A stretch of DNA of 35,640 nucleotides, taken from positions 1 through 35,640 of the forward strand of contig CAYJJQ010000008.1 of assembly GCA_964370545.1 (NCBI GenBank), given 5' to 3'. Source of the DNA: CAKOSP01 sp964370545 (GTDB lineage Bacteria; Bacillota_I; Bacilli_A; RF39; UBA660). Positions 23,670 through 30,987 of this stretch are shown here, one piece after another (position 1 is the stretch's first letter; the number at the start of each line of letters is the position of its first letter). The position numbers and the translations under genes were made by a program. The notes below the pieces were generated by a model, which had not been told where the DNA came from, did no database searches, and saw only the letters and a list, made by a program, of their open reading frames with translations.

Positions 23670-24770
23670 TTATACATTAAATCTAAAGTAACAGATGTCA
23701 CCATCTTGCATTAAATATTCTTTACCTTCAATTCTTAACTTGCCTGCTTCTTTTACCTTAAGTTCTGAACCAAACTCCTCAAAATCGCTAAAACTAGTTA
23801 CTTCTGCTCTAATAAAACCTTTTTCTATATCAGAATGAATTGTTCCAGCACATTCAGGTGCTTTATCACCCTTTTTAAAAGTCCAAGCTCTAACTTCTTT
23901 TTCACCAGCTGTAAAAAATGTTGCTAGTCCTAGTAAATCATAGCTTGCCATAATTAAATTATCTAAACCACTATTTTCTATACCAATCTCTTTTAGGAAT
24001 ACTGCTTTTTCCTCATTTTCAAGTGAAGCTAAATCAGCTTCTAACTTAGCACACATAACTATTACTTTAGCATTTTCTAAATCAGCAAATTCTTTTACTT
24101 CTTTAGTATATTTATTATCACCAGCTACTACAGATTCTTCATCTACATTTGCAGCATAGATAACTTTCTTTTCAGTTATAAAATTAAAATTTTTAACTAT
24201 CGCATGTTCTTCTTTAGTAACTTCTAAACTTCTTATAGGTTTATTTTCTTCTAGAGTAGTTTTAAATCTTTTTAATATTTCATATTCTTTTATCGTTTCT
24301 TTATCATTAGTAGTCGTAGCTTTTTTTTCTATCTTAGATATTCTATCAGATATTATTTCTAAATCAGCTAATATTAATTCAGTATTAATAATCTCTATAT
24401 CTTTTAAAGGATGCGGTTTGCCTGTAACATGAGTTATATTATCATCTTCAAAACATCTAACAACATGTACTATTGCATCTACTTCTCTTATATGAGATAA
24501 GAACTTATTACCAAGCCCATCTCCTTTAGAAGCTCCTTCTACTAATCCCGCTATATCAATAAATTCAAAAGATGTAGGTACACTTGATTTTGGATTATAA
24601 ATACTATTTAAATATTCTATTCTAGCATCCGGTACAAATACTATACCTACATTTGGTTCTATAGTTGCAAATGGATAATTTGCAGCTAAAATATTCTTTT
24701 TTGTTATGGCATTAAAAAGTGTAGACTTCCCTACATTTGGAAGTCCCACTATACCTGCTTTTAAACTCAT
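23670..24770 (-). CDS. ychF: Redox-regulated ATPase YchF (OLA1 family)
   Basis: Obg-related P-loop protein of 366 residues that prefers ATP. Walker A is GLPNVGKST (9-17), switch II region is DIAGLVEGASKGDGLG (72-87), and the usual TKxD is replaced by the YchF-type NVDEE. A coiled-coil insert (about 130-190) and a C-terminal TGS domain (about 285-366) complete the family layout. Proposed roles are in ribosome binding and stress response. The ATG follows a GGGGG site 12 bases after the AbgT gene, so it is the last gene of the parAB unit. Confidence 0.96.
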   Translation of the reverse strand: MSLKAGIVGLPNVGKSTLFNAITKKNILAANYPFATIEPNVGIVFVPDARIEYLNSIYNPKSSVPTSFEFIDIAGLVEGASKGDGLGNKFLSHIREVDAIVHVVRCFEDDNITHVTGKPHPLKDIEIINTELILADLEIISDRISKIEKKATTTNDKETIKEYEILKRFKTTLEENKPIRSLEVTKEEHAIVKNFNFITEKKVIYAANVDEESVVAGDNKYTKEVKEFADLENAKVIVMCAKLEADLASLENEEKAVFLKEIGIENSGLDNLIMASYDLLGLATFFTAGEKEVRAWTFKKGDKAPECAGTIHSDIEKGFIRAEVTSFSDFEEFGSELKVKEAGKLRIEGKEYLMQDGDICYFRFNV

Positions 24771-24782
24771 TTTAATTCCCCC

Positions 24783-26321
24783 TTATAAAGCTACTGATCC
24801 ACCAATACCTAGTGGAATATTAGTAATATAAAATATTATTATTACAAGTAATATTAATACAAATGCAGCCAGTGCATAAGGCACTTGCATTTTTATTGCA
24901 CTAAATACTGAAATACTTTTAGAACTTTGATTATATTTTTCCATAAATGCTAAATATACTACAAAGTATGATAATAAAGGCGTAATACCCATTGATACAG
25001 ATTCACCAAGTCTAAATACTAATTGAGCAAATTCGGGTGATAAATTTGTATTCATAAATGCCGGCACAGCTGCAGTTGCTATAATCGGCCACTTTGTAAG
25101 CGCTGATGGAACAAATATTGTTGATATAATAGATATCAATAATAATAGTATTACTAGAGGTAATCCTGTAAATGATGTTTCTGCTATTATGCTTGTAAGA
25201 TATACTACTAGTGTATTACCTATATTAGTTTGTTTAAAAATACTTATTAATAATGATGCTCCAAATATTAATAAAAGTGTTTTACCAATTCCATCTAGTG
25301 AATAACCTAAGCCTTCTACAACATCTTTATTATTTTTAATTGAACCAGACCCTAACCCAAAAGCAAATCCTAATATAACAAAGAACATTGCTATAATGAA
25401 GACAAAGCCATTAGAGAAAAATGATTCATAACTAAATAATTTATCTATATATAATATTTGTGAATTATCTAGTAAGTTACCTGAAAATGGTAACCCTGGT
25501 ATAATATTATATAAAATTATAACTAAATAAAGTATACCAGCTATAATTGAAAATATCATACCTCTTAATTCTTTTCTAGTAACAATATCCTCTATTAGTT
25601 CTGACTCTTTAAATTCATACTTAGGCATTTTCTTTGCAACATAGTTTTCTGTTATTCTAGTTAATACAAATGCTAAAGCAAATATTAATAATAAACTAAT
25701 AATTGAAAAAGCAGTTATATTTATTGCATAAGATGAAAATGCGCCAGCTATTGAAGTTGTTGTAGCAGTTAATCTTGAATCAATTGCTGTAAATATTGGC
25801 GATAGCCCGCTACCAACTGTTAGAGCTCCAAATGAGGCTATAATTCCTATAAAAGGATTTCTTTTTCCGTAAAAGAAAAATAGTGCTGTAAGTGGTATAA
25901 AAATAATATATGCTAAGTCTCCAATGATACTTGCAAATAAACATATTAATATTATTACAAAGGTTATAGTAGTTTTCTTAGCCTTTTTGGTAAGAAGGGT
26001 AACGGACGTCTCCATGAAACCTGTTTTATCCATTATACCTATTCCTATTAAAATTATTATTAAATTAATTAGTACCGTAAAGTTTGCAAAGTTAGCAACT
26101 GACTCAGTAAATATATATTTTAAACCTGATAAGTTTACCATTGAATTAACTGATTCTGTTATTGGTGAGTAGTCTTTCGTAATTTCAGAATATACTGTAT
26201 ATGTTGATTGAGCATTAAATAGAGCAAATAATAAACTTGCTGCTAAAACAATACCACATAATAGTACATAAGTTATTACTGGATGTAATCCAACAAACTC
26301 TTTAACTCTCTTTTTCTTCAC
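24783..26321 (-). CDS. AbgT family transporter
   Basis: Polytopic membrane protein of 512 residues with about 11-13 hydrophobic helices. It matches the AbgT family (p-aminobenzoyl-glutamate uptake or antimetabolite export; AbgT, MtrF, YdaH). Evidence: the early HPVITYVLLCGIVLAASLLFA, the GDLAYIIFIPLTALFFFYGKRNP segment, the repeated helix-hairpin GALTVGSGLSPIFTAID and PSALTKWPIIATAAVPAF. Direction and substrate cannot be told from sequence. The start codon is GTG (26319-26321), overlapping the 3' end of the DUF951 gene. Confidence 0.88.
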   Translation of the reverse strand: MKKKRVKEFVGLHPVITYVLLCGIVLAASLLFALFNAQSTYTVYSEITKDYSPITESVNSMVNLSGLKYIFTESVANFANFTVLINLIIILIGIGIMDKTGFMETSVTLLTKKAKKTTITFVIILICLFASIIGDLAYIIFIPLTALFFFYGKRNPFIGIIASFGALTVGSGLSPIFTAIDSRLTATTTSIAGAFSSYAINITAFSIISLLLIFALAFVLTRITENYVAKKMPKYEFKESELIEDIVTRKELRGMIFSIIAGILYLVIILYNIIPGLPFSGNLLDNSQILYIDKLFSYESFFSNGFVFIIAMFFVILGFAFGLGSGSIKNNKDVVEGLGYSLDGIGKTLLLIFGASLLISIFKQTNIGNTLVVYLTSIIAETSFTGLPLVILLLLISIISTIFVPSALTKWPIIATAAVPAFMNTNLSPEFAQLVFRLGESVSMGITPLLSYFVVYLAFMEKYNQSSKSISVFSAIKMQVPYALAAFVLILLVIIIFYITNIPLGIGGSVAL

Positions 26322-26502
26322 TATTTATCACCTTCTTTAATTTTTTCATAAATTCAAGTCGATCCATCATTATTTCACGTCCACAATTATCACATTTGAT
26401 TTTAATATCAACACCTACTCTTGTTATTGTCCAAAGATTCGTTTGACATGCATGGCCCTTTTTCATAATTACTTTATCTTCTAAATTTATTTTATTGTTC
26501 AT
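26302..26502 (-). CDS. DUF951 family protein
   Basis: Small protein of 66 residues with the DUF951 pattern: VIMKKGHACQTNLWTI, then GVDIKIKCDNCGREIMM and a basic end. Three Cys (HAC, CDNC) suggest a metal site. The family is widespread next to parB in Firmicutes, but its function is unknown. It overlaps parB (TAATG) and the AbgT gene. Confidence 0.88.
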   Translation of the reverse strand: MNNKINLEDKVIMKKGHACQTNLWTITRVGVDIKIKCDNCGREIMMDRLEFMKKLKKVINSEEKES

Positions 26503-27380
26503 TATTCTTCATCAACCTTTATATTCATAAGTTCAAATAATCTATTTAAATCTTTTTTATTCGCGAATTTAATTTCTATCTTATTTTTACTTATTTTAAC
26601 TTTTTCCCCTAAAAAATCACTCATGATTTTTTCATATAATTGAAAATTTTCACCCACAGCACTAGTTGATATTTTACCAGCACTTGGTTTTTCATTAAGT
26701 AATCTTTCTAAATCATGAACACTAATATTTTCATTAACTATTTTATTAGCATATAATATTATTGTTTCTTCATCTTCTAATTTACTAAGAGCTTTAGCAT
26801 GACTCATTGATAACTTTTTAGTTTCCACTAATTTTTTTACTTCGTTAGGTAATTTTAATAAACCTAATAAATTAGTTACATAACTTCTAGATTTACCAAA
26901 TCTTTTAGAAAACTCTTCTTGAGTAATCCCTTTTAATTTTATGATTTGATTTATTGAATTAGCAACTTCTATAGGATTTAAATCTTCTCTTTGTACATTT
27001 TCAAGAAGAGCTATTTCCATCATTTCTTCATCTGTAAATTCCTTAATAATAGCAGGTATTGTTGTTTTACCAGCTAGTTTAGATGCCTTACATCTTCTTT
27101 CACCAGCTATTAATTCATAACCTTTTACACTCTTTTTAACTATAACAGGTTGTATAACTCCAAATTCTTTAATAGATTCTGATAATTCTAAAAGAGCATT
27201 TTCATCAAATACTTTTCTAGGCTGATAAGGATTACTTCTAATATCTGATAAATTTATTTCAGTTACATCTTTTGCTGTCGCTTCTTCAACAATAGTATTT
27301 TCTACTGTTTCAAAGTTTATTGCATTGTTAGCAAATAATTGTTCTAGACCTTTGCCTAAAGCTTTTTTCTTATTGTCCAT
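26502..27380 (-). CDS. parB: Chromosome partitioning protein ParB (Spo0J)
   Basis: CTP-dependent DNA clamp that loads at parS sites and recruits SMC; 292 residues from the chosen start. The N-terminus KKKALGKGLEQLF interacts with ParA. The ParB/Srx domain has NPYQPRK, GERRCKAS (93-100) and ENVQRED (127-133) for CTP binding; a helix-turn-helix follows at about 152-175 (FSKRFGKSRSYVTNLLGLL), then a C-terminal dimer domain. A TTG at 27387-27389 is an alternative start closer to the AAGGAAG site. No parS-like sequence was seen in the window. Confidence 0.95.
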   Translation of the reverse strand: MDNKKKALGKGLEQLFANNAINFETVENTIVEEATAKDVTEINLSDIRSNPYQPRKVFDENALLELSESIKEFGVIQPVIVKKSVKGYELIAGERRCKASKLAGKTTIPAIIKEFTDEEMMEIALLENVQREDLNPIEVANSINQIIKLKGITQEEFSKRFGKSRSYVTNLLGLLKLPNEVKKLVETKKLSMSHAKALSKLEDEETIILYANKIVNENISVHDLERLLNEKPSAGKISTSAVGENFQLYEKIMSDFLGEKVKISKNKIEIKFANKKDLNRLFELMNIKVDEE

Positions 27381-28155
27381 TTCTATCAATCACTTCCTTT
27401 GCTAAATTTGAATATGCTTCACTAGCTCTACTTGTTGGATCATATTCATTTATTGGTTTCCCATGACTTGGAGCTTCTACTAATCTAACAAGTCTTGGAA
27501 TAATTGTATTAAATACTTTATCTTTAAAATATTTTCTTATTTCTTCTACTACTTCTAATGCTATATTTGTTCTTCCATCAAACATTGTTAATAGTACACC
27601 TTCAATTCTTAAATTAGGATTCATATTAGATTGTACCATTATCACTGAATTAAGCAGTTGTGTTATACCTTCGAGCGCGAGAAATTCGCACTGCACTGGA
27701 ATTATTACCGAATCACTAGCTACTAACGCATTCATAGTTGCAATTCCTAGTGAAGGTTGGCAATCTATTATTATGTAATCATAATTATCTTTAATGCTTT
27801 CTAGCATTATTTTTAATTGGTCATTTTGTCTGAATTCGCCATCTTCTAACATTTTTTTTACAAATTCCACATCTACACCTGCTAAATTAAGTGTAGATGG
27901 TATGATACTTAAGTTTTTAAAACTTGTTTTTTTAATACCTTTTTTTATTTCTGCTTTACCAGTTATAACTTCGTAGATATCTATATCAAAATCAGAAGAT
28001 GATAAACCTAACCCTGTTGTAGCATTACTTTGAGGATCCATATCTAATATTAATACTTTTTTACCATACTGACCTAAAGCAGCTGCTAAATTTATGCTAG
28101 TGGTAGTTTTACCAACTCCACCTTTTTGATTAACTAATGAAACAACTTTAGACAT
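27370..28155 (-). CDS. parA: Chromosome partitioning ATPase ParA (Soj)
   Basis: Deviant Walker A ATPase working with ParB in origin segregation and replication control. The P-loop NQKGGVGKTTTSINLA (residues 9-24) has the signature Lys before GG; DMDPQSNATTGLG and IIDCQPSLG are the other ATPase motifs. I start at ATG 28153-28155 because AAGGAG sits seven bases upstream; an in-frame codon 24 bases earlier lacks a site. Length from this start is 261 residues, the normal Soj size. Overlaps parB. Confidence 0.96.
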   Translation of the reverse strand: MSKVVSLVNQKGGVGKTTTSINLAAALGQYGKKVLILDMDPQSNATTGLGLSSSDFDIDIYEVITGKAEIKKGIKKTSFKNLSIIPSTLNLAGVDVEFVKKMLEDGEFRQNDQLKIMLESIKDNYDYIIIDCQPSLGIATMNALVASDSVIIPVQCEFLALEGITQLLNSVIMVQSNMNPNLRIEGVLLTMFDGRTNIALEVVEEIRKYFKDKVFNTIIPRLVRLVEAPSHGKPINEYDPTSRASEAYSNLAKEVIDRNGQ

Positions 28156-28194
28156 TTCTACACTCCTTAATACTGACACACAATATGTATTAAT

Positions 28195-28203
28195 ATTTTA
28201 TCA
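28195..28203 (-). promoter_or_regulatory. Possible extended -10 promoter for parAB
   Basis: Minus strand TGATAAAAT about 40 bases before the parA start, with only a weak -35 (TTTTAA). Because the preceding operon ends in a terminator at 28293-28320, a promoter is needed in this gap. Confidence 0.5.
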
Positions 28204-28292
28204 TAATTAGATGGTTATTAAAAGAAAATTTTATTTGTTTTTCGGAAAACTTTTGCTGTAAAATCATTACATTTTAATAGACATTAACTTTA

Positions 28293-28320
28293 CAAAAAAA
28301 CCAAAGGTTTACTTTGGTTA
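28293..28320 (-). terminator. Intrinsic terminator of the giant-sigma operon
   Basis: 8-bp stem AACCAAAG/CTTTGGTT with a short loop and TTTTTTTG tail on the minus strand, directly after the stop of the 131-residue gene. Confidence 0.9.
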
Positions 28321-28322
28321 TA

Positions 28323-28718
28323 TTATCTATTTTTTAATTTTTCATCATATTGCTTTAGGAATATTTCTAATTGATCATTACTTAGTTCTGTATTATTTTT
28401 TAAAATATATAATTTTTCTAAAAGATCACTTAGTATTTCTTTTTGCATTTTACGACTATGAGCGTTCTTAATACCTACTCCCGCTGCTAAACCATTAAGT
28501 GTACTTACTGGGTATAATAGTGGATTAGTAATAGATAATGCCAGAAATATAGTAGCCGCCACAATATTACCTACTGTTGCTTTGCTATATCCACTTTCTT
28601 CTGCTGATACTTGATCCAACCCTGATTTGATTTTACTAATTGTCCATTCAATATTTTGCTTTGGCATTATATAGTCTAGTTTTGTTATTACATCATTATA
28701 TATATCTATATTTTTCAT
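28323..28718 (-). CDS. Small protein with hydrophobic centre, third gene of the giant-sigma operon
   Basis: Not recognised. It has 131 residues: a polar N-terminal part (1-48), a hydrophobic stretch rich in Ala/Ile/Leu (about 49-82, perhaps one or two membrane helices, ending GLAAGVGI), and a charged, helical C-terminal part (85-131). A GAGGAG site lies before the ATG and the gap to the upstream pseudo-RNB gene is nine bases, so it is surely co-transcribed. It could anchor or recruit the two large partners at the membrane, but that is a guess from position alone. Confidence 0.75.
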   Translation of the reverse strand: MKNIDIYNDVITKLDYIMPKQNIEWTISKIKSGLDQVSAEESGYSKATVGNIVAATIFLALSITNPLLYPVSTLNGLAAGVGIKNAHSRKMQKEILSDLLEKLYILKNNTELSNDQLEIFLKQYDEKLKNR

Positions 28719-28727
28719 AGTACTCCT

Positions 28728-30959
28728 CTATAACTTTATAGTCTTTCTAACTCTACTTTCATTTAATTCATGATTAAGTAAATCAATTACTCTTACTATT
28801 TCATCTCCAAGAATATCATTTACATCAAATCTATTAGTATAAGCTGCTATAATAATTTCTTGTAATAGTAATCTATAATAATTATTAACTGGTTTAAAAA
28901 TATCTACTTTATAAGAATCCAGTGAAAAGTGTTGTTTCTTTTGCATACTAAAGTATGCATAATTATCATCTTCTACTATTGCTTGCACTACTTTTTTTGC
29001 ATCAACTTTTTCTAATTTAATTAATATGTGATTAATTAAAGTAATTAAGTTATATTTATTATTAACATCTCTTGAATCTTGCACTCTATATATTAAAGGA
29101 ATTTCTTTTTCAGATAATTTCTTTTCAATATAATCACTAGCCATTGTTAATATGTTTTCTTCTGCACTTAAATCATTTTGAAATAATTTATTAAATGATT
29201 TAAATGCACTATCATTATCAATGATATCATCTACTTGTACTAAAGTTTTTCCTACTTTATATCCTATTATATTTTTATCTTGCGATATAATAAATTCAAA
29301 AAATATTGTAGGTTTATAATCAAATTGATTTAAGTTTACACTTCTTTTATATTCATCATTATCTAAATAACTGCATTCAGCAGGATTTTTTTTCATTTCA
29401 TCATATACTTTAGACATTTGATCAATGTGACAAGTTGCATCTGAAACAAAGATAGTTAATTTAAGATCCCCTTCTTCAGTTGTTACTAAAGAATATACTT
29501 TATTATTATAAAATTTATCCCCTTTAAAACTGTATACCGGACTTTCCGTATATTTTGTTTTAAGTGTATGATGAGGATAGAAAAATTTCTCTAAGTCATC
29601 AACCTCTTCTTTAACAACTTGTTCTTTTACTAATAAACTTTCTAGTAGTTTATAGTATTTATCTGCTTCATGAGGTTTTCTTTTTAATAAAGAAGAAACA
29701 TAATCTTGAAGTTTATTTTGAAGTTCAATATATTCTTCATCATCTAATTTCATTTTACCATTTACAAATATTTTAATTACTTTAGCATAAAATTCTTTAC
29801 GTATAAATACAGAAGTTTGATTTCTTATTTCTGTATCAATACTAGCAAAAAGTAATTCAAGTAAATCAAATATAAAATGTTTATCATCAGTTCCTCTAAT
29901 GTTATATACATCAAATGAATAATCATTTTTTATTATTATATTTCTAATGACTTCATAGTTTTGATCACTTTTCATTAGCTCTAAAATAATTAAAACCATT
30001 GGATTTATTTCTTCTTTAACTTCATTATCTTTACTTTTGTATTGTTTTAAGAATCTATTTATATTTAAATAAAATTGACCATCAATTTTATTACCATAAT
30101 TTTTATTAATTGTTCTAATAAAATTGATAGCATAAAGAGAACTCTCATCTTCATCTTGTTTATATCTAGTAATTATTTCATTTATTATTAGTAATAAATA
30201 TCTTTCATTATTTACTAAATCTGAATTACAAATATTTTTATATAATGTTACTAGTTTTAATTGACTTAATTCTTTATAACCATTATTTTCAAATACAGAT
30301 GTATCAACTTTAATTTTTTCTGGAGCTAATTTTATCTCTTTTTTTGATAAGGCTTTATATTTTTTTAGTGCCGATATAATTTCATTTACTTTCTTTAATT
30401 TTTCTGAAGTTTCACCAATAGATAGATTAATTTTAGTAATTTCATCATTTTCTTCTAATATTTTAGCTATTTTAAGATATTCATTATAAAGTATTATTTC
30501 ATTATCTAAAAATAATCTTAATTCTAATAATTCATTTGTGCTTATTTTAGCTATATTTGTTTTAGCATTTAGATTAAGCTCTATTATTGAATTATATAAT
30601 TCATGTAATGTATTTAATGTAATTAAAGAATATACATTTCTTTCTTCTTTAGTAAATACTCTCTTTGTTTTTTTAGGCTCTCTAACAGAAATTTTATCTT
30701 CGCTATTATTAAGTTTTTTTATTAAAGACATATATTTACCTATTGCTTTAATTTTTTCTTTAGCATCTTTAATTTTTATTTGATATTTTAACTTTGCTGC
30801 TTCATCATTATTTTGTATTGCTAAATCTCTTTTAGCTTCTAATAAACTTTTTTCTTTAAGAGCTACTTCTAATAATTTTTTTAATACTTTTTTATCTCTA
30901 TTACTATTTTTTAAATAGTAATATTTGCTTTCTAGTTTTTCAATTTCTGGTGAACTCAT
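28728..30959 (-). CDS. Large helical protein with degenerate RNase II/R (RNB) domain
   Basis: 743 residues. A coiled coil (about 1-85) and a long helical region (100-455) match nothing I know. Residues ~470-705 follow the RNB domain in order: the active-site strand (SFKGDKFYNNKVY, 477-489), LTIFVSDATCHIDQMSKVYDE (501-521, like the VHIADVSxYV part), ENILTMASDYIEKKL with IPLIYRVQDS (601-629, like the LIEEFMxxAN and PxxYRVHE parts), and HFSLDSYKVDIFKPVNNYYRLLLQ (677-700, like the HFGL and FTSPIRRYADL parts). The four metal-binding Asp of real enzymes appear replaced (Lys479, Phe483, Asn485, Asn486), and the RRY pair by NNY. So it likely binds RNA or protein without cutting. No cold-shock or S1 domain was seen. 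GGAGG precedes the start. Confidence 0.72.
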   Translation of the reverse strand: MSSPEIEKLESKYYYLKNSNRDKKVLKKLLEVALKEKSLLEAKRDLAIQNNDEAAKLKYQIKIKDAKEKIKAIGKYMSLIKKLNNSEDKISVREPKKTKRVFTKEERNVYSLITLNTLHELYNSIIELNLNAKTNIAKISTNELLELRLFLDNEIILYNEYLKIAKILEENDEITKINLSIGETSEKLKKVNEIISALKKYKALSKKEIKLAPEKIKVDTSVFENNGYKELSQLKLVTLYKNICNSDLVNNERYLLLIINEIITRYKQDEDESSLYAINFIRTINKNYGNKIDGQFYLNINRFLKQYKSKDNEVKEEINPMVLIILELMKSDQNYEVIRNIIIKNDYSFDVYNIRGTDDKHFIFDLLELLFASIDTEIRNQTSVFIRKEFYAKVIKIFVNGKMKLDDEEYIELQNKLQDYVSSLLKRKPHEADKYYKLLESLLVKEQVVKEEVDDLEKFFYPHHTLKTKYTESPVYSFKGDKFYNNKVYSLVTTEEGDLKLTIFVSDATCHIDQMSKVYDEMKKNPAECSYLDNDEYKRSVNLNQFDYKPTIFFEFIISQDKNIIGYKVGKTLVQVDDIIDNDSAFKSFNKLFQNDLSAEENILTMASDYIEKKLSEKEIPLIYRVQDSRDVNNKYNLITLINHILIKLEKVDAKKVVQAIVEDDNYAYFSMQKKQHFSLDSYKVDIFKPVNNYYRLLLQEIIIAAYTNRFDVNDILGDEIVRVIDLLNHELNESRVRKTIKL

Positions 30960-30987
30960 TACTTACCTCCATTTATAAAGTAATTTT

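Noticed and set aside
26502..28155. A parS site or replication origin near parAB
   Set aside because: No sequence close to TGTTTCACGTGAAACA and no DnaA-box cluster was seen in the window.
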